This document shows, piece after piece, positions 28,112 through 36,588 of a DNA stretch of 64,000 nucleotides. This DNA comes from Chitinophagaceae bacterium UBA1931. Lineage in GTDB: Bacteria > Bacteroidota > Bacteroidia > Chitinophagales > Chitinophagaceae. The DNA is taken from NCBI GenBank assembly GCA_002337125.1, contig DDFJ01000004.1, positions 2,638,134 to 2,702,133 on the forward strand. The letters are read 5' to 3'. The notes below the pieces were generated by a model. It was not told the DNA's origin, did not search any database, and saw only the letters and a list, made by a program, of their open reading frames with translations. The position numbers were made by a program, and so were the translations under genes. The stretch's first letter is position 1; each line of letters opens with the position of its first letter.

Positions 28112-28207
28112 ATCAGTTTTTCAGATTGTATGAAAAGATGTTGCAAAACCGCCACCAGTGTTTGTAACCGCTGACGGGGTTTGTATTAAAACAAAAGTTA
28201 CGCCAGA

Positions 28208-28651
28208 TTATTGTTTTTTCATTTCCCAGTTTCCTGTTACAACAAATAACTGGCTTTCTTCCACCACATCATGCACATAATATTCAATTTCCCAGATGCC
28301 ACGGAAACATTCTTCTTCAGTAATATATTCACCTGAATAATGAACAGGCGGGTGCTCCGCATCTTCATTGTACAGTAATTCGCCTTCTTCGTTATGGCTG
28401 TAGTAAAACGGGTATTGTAAAACAAAACTGATAAACGCTTCATCAATAAAGCCATTAAAGGTTGCAGGTTCATTCATGATTTCAGCTGTTTCTTCATCCG
28501 TTAAACTTCCACTGATCTCTCCTGCAGACGATGAAAGTTGTAAACTGAAGTTGATGGTTCTTTCAACCTGTTCTTCTTCGGTTTTACCAATCTTTCTTGT
28601 AAGAAAGCCTTTCCAGTTTCCGTTTAAATAATCATCCGTTAACTCTGCCAT
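28208..28651 (-). CDS. Uncharacterised acidic 147-residue protein
   Basis: An acidic, soluble protein of 147 residues without signal peptide or membrane segment. It begins AELTDDYLNGNWKGFLTRKI and ends VVTGNWEMKKQ. Alternating hydrophobic and polar stretches (INFSLQLSSSAGEISGSL, FISFVLQYPFYYSHNEEGEL, WEIEYYVHDVVEESQLFVVT) suggest a beta-sandwich or lipocalin-like barrel, with G-x-W at both ends. I do not recognise the family. It lies five bases downstream of the class D beta-lactamase on the same strand, so it is probably co-transcribed with it. Confidence 0.7.
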   Translation of the reverse strand: MAELTDDYLNGNWKGFLTRKIGKTEEEQVERTINFSLQLSSSAGEISGSLTDEETAEIMNEPATFNGFIDEAFISFVLQYPFYYSHNEEGELLYNEDAEHPPVHYSGEYITEEECFRGIWEIEYYVHDVVEESQLFVVTGNWEMKKQ

Positions 28652-28656
28652 ACAAT

Positions 28657-29460
28657 TTATTTTTTTCCTTTCATGAAATCGTAATGCGATAAAATATCTT
28701 TCAGCAACGAAATCCTGTTGTTGATGAGATCGTTTTCCTTGTCTTTTGATTGTACCAGCAGCACAAAGAAATACGGGTGACGGTTTTCTTCAATCCAGCC
28801 AACAATCCATGCTGTGCTTACATCATCCAGCATACCTGTTAAACCGGTTTTATAACTGAGTTTATAAAGACTGTTGTCTTCACGCAGCATTACCTTGCGT
28901 ACAATTTCCTGTGTGCGTTTCTGGAACGGAAGTTTATCGAAGTACAAACGTTTCACCAGACCCAGTTCTTCATCGGGCGAAATTTGTAACGTATTGTTGA
29001 GCCAGAACGAATCAATTGGTCCGCTGATATTCATGTTACCATACTTGAGCGAATCGATCCAGAACTGCATGGTATCTCTTCCAATACGTTTTGCCACTTC
29101 CTGGTAATAAGGAACAGCTGAAAATTTGAATGCCTGCTCCATGGTTAAATCCTGGTTCCATTCTTTTACCCAGCGTTCCTGTCCATCCCATTTGATGATC
29201 ATTTTTTCGTCGGATATTTTCCCGGTTTCAAGACCAATCAGTGAATTCACAATTTTGAAAGTTGATGCAGGGCAATAACGTTTTTTATATGCAGCTGAAT
29301 CGTAAATGGTAAACGAACCATCGGCGTTATCGTACAGCGCAAAGGTTCCGGTTACTTTGTATTTATCGAAATAGCTTTTAAGATCGTTGTCGATTTTGAT
29401 ATTGTTCACTTTACAGGACGCCAGCAACAAAAGCATGGCTGCACAAAGAAATAAACGCAT
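28657..29460 (-). CDS. Class D (OXA-type) beta-lactamase, lipoprotein
   Basis: 267 residues with all class D motifs. The nucleophile box S66-T-F-K69 lies in CPASTFKIVNSLIGLETG. The second box is S114-A-V116 in FKFSAVPYYQ, then Y140-G-N142 in KYGNMNISG, and the third box is K204-T-G206 in SYKTGLTGM. K69 would be the carboxylated lysine. The N-terminus is a lipoprotein signal with lipobox LASC (Cys16), so the enzyme is membrane-anchored in the periplasm. It hydrolyses beta-lactams by an acyl-serine mechanism; spectrum cannot be predicted. No mobile element is nearby, so it looks chromosomal and intrinsic. A BlaR1-type sensor domain role is unlikely because no membrane domain is fused. Confidence 0.92.
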   Translation of the reverse strand: MRLFLCAAMLLLLASCKVNNIKIDNDLKSYFDKYKVTGTFALYDNADGSFTIYDSAAYKKRYCPASTFKIVNSLIGLETGKISDEKMIIKWDGQERWVKEWNQDLTMEQAFKFSAVPYYQEVAKRIGRDTMQFWIDSLKYGNMNISGPIDSFWLNNTLQISPDEELGLVKRLYFDKLPFQKRTQEIVRKVMLREDNSLYKLSYKTGLTGMLDDVSTAWIVGWIEENRHPYFFVLLVQSKDKENDLINNRISLLKDILSHYDFMKGKK

Positions 29461-29473
29461 AGAAAAGTTTGAG

Positions 29474-29481
29474 CAAAAGTA
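29474..29481 (-). promoter_or_regulatory. Possible -7 element before the beta-lactamase gene
   Basis: On the - strand TACTTTTG matches the Bacteroidota -7 consensus TAnnTTTG exactly and lies 13 bases before the ATG at 29460. I see no good -33 TTTG at 19-21 bases upstream, so this is a weak promoter candidate. Confidence 0.3.
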
Positions 29482-29512
29482 ATGGGAGAAACTGAATGCT
29501 GTGTAACTAAAC

Positions 29513-30055
29513 TTAATTCACCCGGGTTAAAACACCTCTTTGTATACTTTTTATTTTATAACTGCTTACAGGAGGAATATCGTTTGAAGTGCCGCCGGTA
29601 ACAGAAACAGCTGCAGTTTCGTATGCAATGAATTCTACATGCAGCCCGTCTTCTGCTATCCAGTATTGATCAAGTATGGTTGCATTATTCACTGAAAAAA
29701 CACCGGTAAACCTGTTCCCGATCCAGTAGGAGTCAAGAATGATTGAATTGTTTTCATCAACGATCCAATGACCTTTGGCTGCATCAACCTGCTTCAGTGT
29801 GTAAGGCCGGTTATCATTCATATCATCGCCGTAAATAATTTGCCATGTAAAGTAACCGCTGTCTGCAGGCAGAATGTTCAGTCTCATTACAAATGTTTTC
29901 GCAGGTTTATCTGCAGTAAACCACGTAAGAGTTCCTTTCCATTTTCCGGTAAAGGCTTGCGGAAAACCAACAGATGAATCTTTTGCCGGTTTGGTTTGAG
30001 CAGTACTTGTAACTGCTGTGAAAAAAATTAAAATGATTACGGCTAACTGTTTCAT
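29513..30055 (-). CDS. Uncharacterised exported protein
   Basis: 180 residues with a clear signal peptide (KQLAVIILIFFTAVTSTAQ). The mature part begins with a small G-K-W-K-G-T-L segment (FTGKWKGTLTWFTADKP) and continues with beta-strand-like stretches containing DSYWIGNRFTG and DQYWIAEDGLH. These two similar segments, around residues 107 and 127, suggest an internal repeat in a lipocalin-like barrel. The family is not recognised. It starts five bases downstream of the DUF4249 lipoprotein, so it is probably in the TonB-receptor operon and may be periplasmic or on the surface. Confidence 0.72.
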   Translation of the reverse strand: MKQLAVIILIFFTAVTSTAQTKPAKDSSVGFPQAFTGKWKGTLTWFTADKPAKTFVMRLNILPADSGYFTWQIIYGDDMNDNRPYTLKQVDAAKGHWIVDENNSIILDSYWIGNRFTGVFSVNNATILDQYWIAEDGLHVEFIAYETAAVSVTGGTSNDIPPVSSYKIKSIQRGVLTRVN

Positions 30056-30059
30056 TTTA

Positions 30060-30962
30060 CTATTTTAATGTATCAACTGATAATGTATAAACAGAAAAGA
30101 AACCATAGCCATTGCGTACGTTGCTTACAACATTCACCGGTTCAGCTAAAGGATTACCATTTACATCATCATACAGGTTTACCGATTTGATGTAATTGAA
30201 ATAATCTTCATGAATATGCATCAGCTCCAGCCATGGCCTGATGGTGCGGCGTGAAACGGGATCAATCACCGGTGCCAGTTCAACACTGTTTACGTAAAAC
30301 ACAATTGTTTTTTCCTTGCCGTTAAATGTTTCATCTTTTACCAGCAACTTGTTTCCTGAAAAACAGTGATCGGTATCAAATGGACTTGAAAGACCTGTAC
30401 GTTCAACTACATTATCGTTTGTATTTACACAGCTGAAACCTCCCTGTAACGTACGGAAACGGAACAGGTAAAAATCGGCAGATGATAAATCAGAAAATGT
30501 TACATCCACTTCGCTTTGCAGGATGCCTTCAGAACTTGTACGCACATCTCTTTTAATCACAATCTTCGAAGGTTTGATATATGCAGGCATGAAACTGTAA
30601 CCATAAGCAGTTGTAAAACCGGGTGCAGATACTTCAACTGTGTATGATGAATCAAACTTTGTACGTTTTTTAGATGAAGAGTAACGCACATTTAAACTGT
30701 CCCATTTTAATGTATCAGAAACCTTGCTGTTTTCTTTTACAATCACCAATGCATTTTTTACGAGGTAACGGTTTTCGGCTGAGTTGTAGGAAACAGGATC
30801 GGTTATTGGTAAACTTTTTGAAACATAAACAGAGTACAAACGGTTTTGCGGCCATTGTGCATTTATCACCAGCTTTGATGCTTCCTGCGGCATATTCATT
30901 TCAATTTTCCGTTCGCAGGAAACGAGCAGTGTAAGCAATAATATGGCGGTTATCTGTTTCAT
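30060..30962 (-). CDS. DUF4249 family lipoprotein, partner of a TonB-dependent receptor
   Basis: 300 residues with a lipoprotein signal and lipobox LVSC (Cys15) in LLTLLVSCERKIEM. The body shows DUF4249 features: KLVINAQWPQNRLYSVYVSK early on, a region on functions of derived values (YTVEVSAPGFTTAYGYSFMP), DADFYLFRF-like strands, and a C-terminal YNYIKSVNLYDDVNGNPLAE-like segment naming the usual N-P-x-A/E-P-V-N-V. DUF4249 proteins almost always follow a TonB receptor with a carboxypeptidase-like domain, as here (two bases away), and are thought to work with it in uptake at the outer membrane. The ligand is unknown. Confidence 0.83.
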   Translation of the reverse strand: MKQITAILLLTLLVSCERKIEMNMPQEASKLVINAQWPQNRLYSVYVSKSLPITDPVSYNSAENRYLVKNALVIVKENSKVSDTLKWDSLNVRYSSSKKRTKFDSSYTVEVSAPGFTTAYGYSFMPAYIKPSKIVIKRDVRTSSEGILQSEVDVTFSDLSSADFYLFRFRTLQGGFSCVNTNDNVVERTGLSSPFDTDHCFSGNKLLVKDETFNGKEKTIVFYVNSVELAPVIDPVSRRTIRPWLELMHIHEDYFNYIKSVNLYDDVNGNPLAEPVNVVSNVRNGYGFFSVYTLSVDTLK

Positions 30963-30964
30963 TG

Positions 30965-33283
30965 TTAAAACTTAAACTGGTAGCTTACGCTTGGTATAAT
31001 GGGGAACAATGTAATTTTTGTAAATATATGCCGTTCGGTTTGTGTGGCTGCATCGTACTCCGTATCCCTGTAAATATAAAATGCATTCAAACGGTTGTAC
31101 ACGTTGTAGATGTTCACCAGCCATGCACGTTCGTAATGTTTTTTCTGTTTGGTCCATTTTAAACCAATATCCATACGGTGATAGGCAGGCATACGAAAAC
31201 TGTTGCGGTTTGTATACACTTCAATTTCCCTTCCTGATGCATCGGTATAAACAGCAACAGGCAGGGTGGTGGCCACACCTGTACCAAACACCCAATCGGC
31301 ACTCAGCTGAAAACGTTTGGTGAACTCATGCACTACTGCCAGTTTAAGATCATGGCGGCGGTCGTATTTATAAGGAAATGCTTTTCCCCCGTTGAGGTGA
31401 TCAAACTGGCGGTCGGTACGGCTTAAAGTATATCCAATCAACCCATTTGTTTTTCCTTTTTTCTTCTGCACAAAAAACTCTGTGCCATAACTTTTCCCTT
31501 TACCACTTTCCACCATCTGCTCCCAGTTATCGAATGTATTGAGGAAGGATGCGCCTTCGCTGTATTCAATTACATTCTTCATGGATTTATAATAAGCTTC
31601 CACACTTACTTCATAATCATTTTTATAATTCCATGCCCAGCCTATAGCAACCTGCTTGCAATATTGCGGCGGAACAGTTGATGTGGCAGGAACCCAAAGG
31701 TCAGTTGGTAAACCAATACCACTGTTAGTGAGCAGGTGTATGAATTGTGTCATCTGCACATAAGATGCTTTGATGCTCATCTCTTTTCCAACAAGCAGTC
31801 GTGCTGATAAGCGTGGCTGCAAACTGTTATAGGTTCTTCCCTGGATAAGAAAAGAAGAGAAGTGAAGGCCTGCGTTGATTTTAAATTTTTCTGTGAGTTT
31901 AATATCATCTTCCACATATGCATCATATTCATGCGATGTAAGAAAACTTCTTTTTAATAATGTATCAATGCTGTATGATGCGCCTGTTACTTTCGTTTGA
32001 AAAGCACCGGGACTGTATTTGTGCCAGATAATTCCTCCACCAGCTTTAATAAAATGACGGGCAGAAGGAAGAAAATCAAAATCAATTTTTGAACTGATAT
32101 CGTTAATGCCAGAGTAGTAACGCTGCAATGCACTTTCGGATGAATTGTTGCTGAGCCAATGTTCATCGCTGAACAAATCAAATTTGTAGCGTGTATAATT
32201 GATGGTTGCATTGCTGAACAGCTTGCGGTTAAATTCATGATTCCATCTTACAACTGCCGTTGCATTTCCCCACTGAATACCACTTTTGTATTTGCTGCTG
32301 GAAGTGCTGCTGCCAAATGCATTTTCGTTTGAATTGAATTTATCATTCCCAAAATATCCGCTCAGGTATAAATGATCTTTTGCTGTGATGTAGATATTGG
32401 CTTTGGCATTGAGGTCATAAAAAAAATAACCAACATCCAGATCGTTGTTGTTTTGTTTGCGGATGATGGGACGCATAAACAGGTCGGCATACGTTCTGCG
32501 GCCGCTGATCATGAAAGAAGATTTTCCTTTTTTAATAGGTCCTTCAAGTGTAAGACGGCTGGCGATTAATCCTATACCACCTTCGCCATGAAACTCCTGG
32601 TTGTTTCCTTCTTTCATCCTGATATCAATGACAGAAGAAAGTCTGCCGCCGTAACGTGCAGGGAAACCTCCTTTCATCACATCCACGCTGCTCACCGCAT
32701 CAGCATTAAACACACTGAAAAAACCAAACAGGTGTGATGCGTTGTACACCGGAACACCATCCAGCAAAATCAGATTCTGATCCACACCGCCACCACGAAC
32801 ATAAATACCGTTACTTCCTTCAGTACCTGCCTGTATTCCCGGCAAAAGCTGGATGGCTTTGAGTACATCGGCTTCACCTAAAAAAGCAGGAATGTTTTTG
32901 ATGAATGCAGCAGGCACGCTCACTGTACTCATCTGTGTTGTTTTGTGAATATCACTTTTGCGTTTGCCCGTAACAACTACTTCTTCGAGGCTTTTTAACT
33001 GCTCCAGTTCTGCAGTGATGCGTTTTGATTCATTTCCTTTTAATGTAATGCTGAAAGGGTTGTACCCAACATACGAAATGAGTAAGGACACGGAATCATT
33101 ACTTGCAGGAACCGTAATGGAGAAAAAACCGTAAGCATTTGATGTTGTGCCGTTGCCTGTTGAATGAAGAATGCTTGCGCCAAGCAACCGTTCGCCGCTT
33201 GCTTTATCTGTAACATAACCACTGATGGTTACACGCTGTGCGACAGCTTTATTACTGGTGCTGCCGATTGCAATCAGCAGCAC
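30965..33283 (-). CDS. TonB-dependent receptor with N-terminal carboxypeptidase-like domain
   Basis: At least 772 residues. Domains in order: export signal, a carboxypeptidase-D regulatory-like domain (VTISGYVTDKASGERLLGAS), the plug (FLGEADVLKAIQLLPGIQAG, GIYVRGGGVDQNLILLDGVP, MKGGFPARYGGRLSSVIDI), and a large beta-barrel ending in a C-terminal Phe. This is a TonB-driven outer-membrane transporter of the Bacteroidota kind. No ATG precedes the mature part in frame: the given GTG at 33283 is the shortest option. Codons upstream to the TGA near 33340 add KQIILLVLLIAIG-type residues that would make a better signal peptide, so a CTG or other unusual start is possible. It follows kbl by about 55 bases. 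Confidence 0.9.
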   Translation of the reverse strand: MLLIAIGSTSNKAVAQRVTISGYVTDKASGERLLGASILHSTGNGTTSNAYGFFSITVPASNDSVSLLISYVGYNPFSITLKGNESKRITAELEQLKSLEEVVVTGKRKSDIHKTTQMSTVSVPAAFIKNIPAFLGEADVLKAIQLLPGIQAGTEGSNGIYVRGGGVDQNLILLDGVPVYNASHLFGFFSVFNADAVSSVDVMKGGFPARYGGRLSSVIDIRMKEGNNQEFHGEGGIGLIASRLTLEGPIKKGKSSFMISGRRTYADLFMRPIIRKQNNNDLDVGYFFYDLNAKANIYITAKDHLYLSGYFGNDKFNSNENAFGSSTSSSKYKSGIQWGNATAVVRWNHEFNRKLFSNATINYTRYKFDLFSDEHWLSNNSSESALQRYYSGINDISSKIDFDFLPSARHFIKAGGGIIWHKYSPGAFQTKVTGASYSIDTLLKRSFLTSHEYDAYVEDDIKLTEKFKINAGLHFSSFLIQGRTYNSLQPRLSARLLVGKEMSIKASYVQMTQFIHLLTNSGIGLPTDLWVPATSTVPPQYCKQVAIGWAWNYKNDYEVSVEAYYKSMKNVIEYSEGASFLNTFDNWEQMVESGKGKSYGTEFFVQKKKGKTNGLIGYTLSRTDRQFDHLNGGKAFPYKYDRRHDLKLAVVHEFTKRFQLSADWVFGTGVATTLPVAVYTDASGREIEVYTNRNSFRMPAYHRMDIGLKWTKQKKHYERAWLVNIYNVYNRLNAFYIYRDTEYDAATQTERHIFTKITLFPIIPSVSYQFKF

Positions 33284-33338
33284 CAGTAGTATGATTTGTT
33301 TTGGGAAGGACAGAACTTGTTTGATGGTTGAACGGGTT

Positions 33339-34526
33339 TTATTTCAGCACACCCAGCTCTTTACCTACTTTGGTAAAGGCCGCAATGGCTTTATCTAAAT
33401 GTTGCTGTTCATGCGCAGCACTTAACTGTACTCTTATTCTTGCCTGGCCTTTTGCAACTACGGGGAAGAAGAAACCAATTACATAAATACCTTCTTCCAA
33501 AAGCCTTGCAGCAAATGTTTGGGCAACAACTGCATCGTACAACATGATGGGAACAATCGGGTGATCACCTGGTTTAATATCAAAACCAGTTTCGGTCATT
33601 TTTGTACGGAAGTACTGGGTGTTACTTTCCAGTTTATCCCGCAGTTCAGTTGTTTCGCTCAGTAAATCCATTACCACAATGGAAGCACCTACAATACTTG
33701 GAGCAAGTGTATTGCTGAACAGGTATGGTCTTGAACGCTGGCGAAGCATTTCAATCACTTCTTTTCTTCCGCTGGTGAAACCACCGCTGGCACCACCTAA
33801 CGCTTTGCCCAATGTACCGGTGATGATATCGATCTTACCCATTACACCACGGTATTCATGCGTACCTCTTCCTGTTTTTCCAATGAAACCACTGGAATGG
33901 CATTCATCCACCATAATGGCAGCATCATATTTTTCGGCCAGCTCCACAATCTTATCCAGTTGGGCAATGGTACCGTCCATGCTGAAGCTTCCATCAGTTA
34001 CAATAATGCGGTTACGTGCACCGGCTGCTTCTTTCAGCTTTACTTCAAGATCAGCCATATTATTATGTTCATAACGGTAGCGCTGTGCTTTACACAAACG
34101 AACACCATCAATAATACTTGCGTGATTTAATGCATCGCTGATGATGGCATCTTCTTCATTAAACAAAGGTTCAAATACACCTCCATTGGCATCAAAGGCA
34201 GCGGCATAAAGAATCGTGTCTTCAGTGCCGAGGAATTTTGAAATTTTTGCTTCCAGTTCTTTATGAATATCCTGTGTACCGCAGATGAAGCGTACACTGC
34301 TCATACCATATCCACGGTGGTCAATATATTTTTTTGCAGCTTCAATTACTTTGGGGTGCGATGACAGGCCGAGGTAGTTATTAGCACAGAAGTTCAATAC
34401 AATCTTTCCGTTTACTTTTATTTCCGGTCCTTGTGAGCTTTCGATGATCCTTTCTGTTTTAAAAAGCCCGTTGGCTTTTATCTCTTCCAGTTCTGATGAA
34501 ATCCGCTGAATTAATTTCTCATTCAT
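33339..34526 (-). CDS. kbl: 2-Amino-3-ketobutyrate CoA ligase / glycine C-acetyltransferase
   Basis: 395 residues from the ATG at 34526. Upstream codons are open but unlike the family. This is an alpha-oxoamine synthase with PLP. The Schiff-base lysine is K241 in GTLGKALGGASGG. D207 and H210 in MVDECHSSGF contact the cofactor, and FCANNYLGLSSHP marks the glycine/CoA site. It splits 2-amino-3-ketobutyrate with CoA to glycine and acetyl-CoA in threonine breakdown. The closely related serine palmitoyltransferase and BioF are alternatives, but the length and the YGMSSVRFICGTQDIHKELE segment favour Kbl. Threonine dehydrogenase is not adjacent. Confidence 0.93.
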   Translation of the reverse strand: MNEKLIQRISSELEEIKANGLFKTERIIESSQGPEIKVNGKIVLNFCANNYLGLSSHPKVIEAAKKYIDHRGYGMSSVRFICGTQDIHKELEAKISKFLGTEDTILYAAAFDANGGVFEPLFNEEDAIISDALNHASIIDGVRLCKAQRYRYEHNNMADLEVKLKEAAGARNRIIVTDGSFSMDGTIAQLDKIVELAEKYDAAIMVDECHSSGFIGKTGRGTHEYRGVMGKIDIITGTLGKALGGASGGFTSGRKEVIEMLRQRSRPYLFSNTLAPSIVGASIVVMDLLSETTELRDKLESNTQYFRTKMTETGFDIKPGDHPIVPIMLYDAVVAQTFAARLLEEGIYVIGFFFPVVAKGQARIRVQLSAAHEQQHLDKAIAAFTKVGKELGVLK

Positions 34527-34545
34527 ATAGGCATATTTTAGTGAA

Positions 34546-34553
34546 CAAAAATA
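34546..34553 (-). promoter_or_regulatory. Possible -7 element before kbl
   Basis: On the - strand TATTTTTG matches TAnnTTTG exactly and lies about 20 bases upstream of the kbl ATG. The nearest TTG upstream is 17 bases away, shorter than the usual spacer, so support is moderate. Confidence 0.35.
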
Positions 34554-34675
34554 GGGGGATTTTGCTGCCACAACTATGTTAAAACGATTGCATAAGATCC
34601 TTTCGGGTAAAAACACGGGTTGCTTTGTAACTTTTTATCAATTATCTTCGTCTGATCGTAAAAAACAGGTTCGTT

Positions 34676-34867
34676 ATGAGAAAACAATACCTACTTATTG
34701 CCGCCATTCTGATTACGGCAGTTTCTGCATGTATTTTTCTTTTTGCAACACCTGTTTACAATACCAAGACTGTTTCTGAGCCCCACCAGTGTGGCAAAAC
34801 CTGCGAAAGCAAGCCTTCTCCCCAAACCGGATTTTTCATTTTCGACTCATTTAACGGAAATCTTTAA
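34676..34867 (+). CDS. Small exported protein, possible lipoprotein (63 residues)
   Basis: A 63-residue protein with a positively charged start and hydrophobic segment (RKQYLLIAAILITAVSAC), where VSAC could serve as a lipobox at Cys19. The rest is short and holds two more cysteines in CGKTCESKPSPQ. No family is recognised. It stands alone between divergent kbl and the sigma factor gene. The coding case rests on the plausible signal sequence and the ATG; it could also be a short regulatory peptide. Confidence 0.5.
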   Translation: MRKQYLLIAAILITAVSACIFLFATPVYNTKTVSEPHQCGKTCESKPSPQTGFFIFDSFNGNL

Positions 34868-34954
34868 TTTTTTTTAAATAGCTGTAACTTTTTATACTGC
34901 TGCCCGTAATAAAGGAGACTGACTAACTTATCATTACGGATTATAGACTGATTT

Positions 34955-35440
34955 ATGACTGCCAGGGAATATAACGACTGTGTAACAAAATATGCTGATA
35001 ACGTATATCGGTTCATCCTCAAAAACCTGGGGCATGAAGAGGATGCACGTGATGTGGTGCAGAGTGCATTTGAAAAGCTCTGGATCAATAAGGACAATGT
35101 GGAGCATGAACGCAGTAAATCGTACCTGTTTACCATTGCTTATAACCAGATGATTGATCACATCCGCAAGCACAAACGGGTGAGCCTGAAAGACGAGTTT
35201 AAGGAAGAAACAAGAATACAGGACAGGCCGCAGAATAATATGAAGAAAATACTGGAAGAAGCCCTGTCTCGTTTGAGCGAAACAGCCAAAAGCCTGGTAT
35301 TGCTGAAAGATTATGAAGGGTATAGTTACGAGGAGATTGGCCAGATTACAGGGCTGAATGAAAGCCAGGTGAAAGTGTATCTTCACCGGGCCCGGTTACA
35401 GTTAAAAAATTATTTAGTGAGTATTGAAAATGTAATGTAG
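34955..35440 (+). CDS. RNA polymerase sigma factor, ECF (sigma-70 family)
   Basis: 161 residues with the two domains of ECF sigma factors. Region 2 spans about residues 5-75 (VYRFILKNLGHEEDARDVVQ, AFEKLWINKDNV, AYNQMIDHIRKHKR). Region 4 spans about 100-155 (LSETAKSLVLLKDYEGYSYE, EIGQITGLNESQVKVYLHRA), the helix-turn-helix that binds the -35 box. It directs core polymerase to a small regulon. It is followed by a membrane protein with a single helix and an outer-membrane barrel, an arrangement suggesting sigma, anti-sigma and envelope target. Confidence 0.93.
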   Translation: MTAREYNDCVTKYADNVYRFILKNLGHEEDARDVVQSAFEKLWINKDNVEHERSKSYLFTIAYNQMIDHIRKHKRVSLKDEFKEETRIQDRPQNNMKKILEEALSRLSETAKSLVLLKDYEGYSYEEIGQITGLNESQVKVYLHRARLQLKNYLVSIENVM

Positions 35441-35468
35441 AATATAGTTTATTGCAGATGGCTCTGTG

Positions 35469-36566
35469 ATGAACATTAACCGTATAAACATGAATATTAA
35501 TCGCCATAATTACGAAGAGTTTTTCCTGCTCTATGTCGACAATGAGTTGACAACGGGCCAGCGGAAAATTGTTGAAGCATTTGTGGCCGCCAATCCCGAC
35601 CTGAAAGAAGAATTCAACCTGCTTCAGCAAGTTACATTAAATGATGAGCAGAAATTAGACAGTGACTTTATTACCTCTTTATTAAAACCGGTGGATGAAG
35701 AACGCACTGTTACGGAAGAACAGCTTTTGTTATATGTAGATGATGAACTGGATGCAGAAAAGAAATACTTTGTTGAAAACGAATTGGCTGCCGACAAGGA
35801 TCTGCAAACCGATTTAAAATGGCTGCAGCTGAGTAAACTGCAGGCAGATGAAACAATCAGTTTCCCCGACAAATCTTTATTGTACAAACAGGAACAACCT
35901 GCTAAAGTATTCTCCATTGGTTCTGTTGCCCAGCGTTGGGCTGCAGCAGCTGCAGTAATTGTTTTGCTGGCTTCTGCATTCTGGTTAATGAAGGATAGCA
36001 ATAAACCACAACAGGAAACAATTGCACAAGCTCCAACAGGCACTAAACCAAAAGTGAATAATGCTGTTAATCAAAACAGCAATTCAGCGCCGGCGAATGA
36101 AACGAATGAACCACAAATAAAGGATCATAATGCAGCGTCAACTGTATCGTATGCAAGTCAAACTGAACCAAAAATAAAAATCAGCAAAGCTGTTGAAGTT
36201 AACCATCCTGTTCCATCACAAACAGGTAATAACAACTCAACTCAGCCAGGTGCAAATGGTTCGATGGCAATAAATGATCAACCTGCTGATCCGCAAAAAA
36301 ATTCTTCTGATCCGGGTAACACAACGCCTTCTTCATACGTACCACAACAAACAAATACAGCAAACAACGTTACTTATGCTTCTTACAACAATGATGAAAA
36401 CACAACAACTGATGATGACAATGTATTCTTAAATGAAGAACGTCAACGCAGGAGCGGTTTAAAAGCATTTGTTAAGAAAACAAAAAGGATGATTGAAAGA
36501 AAAACCGGTATTCAATCAAACGATTCTGAAGTACGTTTTGCTTTATTTGCAGTAAACGCACAATAA
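35469..36566 (+). CDS. Single-pass membrane protein, candidate anti-sigma factor
   Basis: 365 residues from the ATG at 35469; the ATG at 35490 is an equally good start. The cytoplasmic N-terminal part contains two similar modules, EEFFLLYVDNELTTGQRKIV and EEQLLLYVDDELDAEKKYFV, about 75 residues apart. Each resembles the short helical segment of anti-sigma and zinc-finger-like proteins (LYVDxEL) but lacks the His-x3-Cys-x2-Cys motif. One membrane helix follows (WAAAAAVIVLLASAFWLM, near residue 160). The rest is a Asn/Gln/Thr-rich periplasmic region. Its position after an ECF sigma gene supports an anti-sigma role (inference). Confidence 0.75.
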   Translation: MNINRINMNINRHNYEEFFLLYVDNELTTGQRKIVEAFVAANPDLKEEFNLLQQVTLNDEQKLDSDFITSLLKPVDEERTVTEEQLLLYVDDELDAEKKYFVENELAADKDLQTDLKWLQLSKLQADETISFPDKSLLYKQEQPAKVFSIGSVAQRWAAAAAVIVLLASAFWLMKDSNKPQQETIAQAPTGTKPKVNNAVNQNSNSAPANETNEPQIKDHNAASTVSYASQTEPKIKISKAVEVNHPVPSQTGNNNSTQPGANGSMAINDQPADPQKNSSDPGNTTPSSYVPQQTNTANNVTYASYNNDENTTTDDDNVFLNEERQRRSGLKAFVKKTKRMIERKTGIQSNDSEVRFALFAVNAQ

Positions 36567-36588
36567 AAAAATAAACACATTAATTTTT

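Noticed and set aside
34624..34650. Promoter for the 63-residue gene (TTTG and TATCTTCG)
   Set aside because: The spacing is 15 bases instead of about 19-21, and the -7 box has a mismatch.
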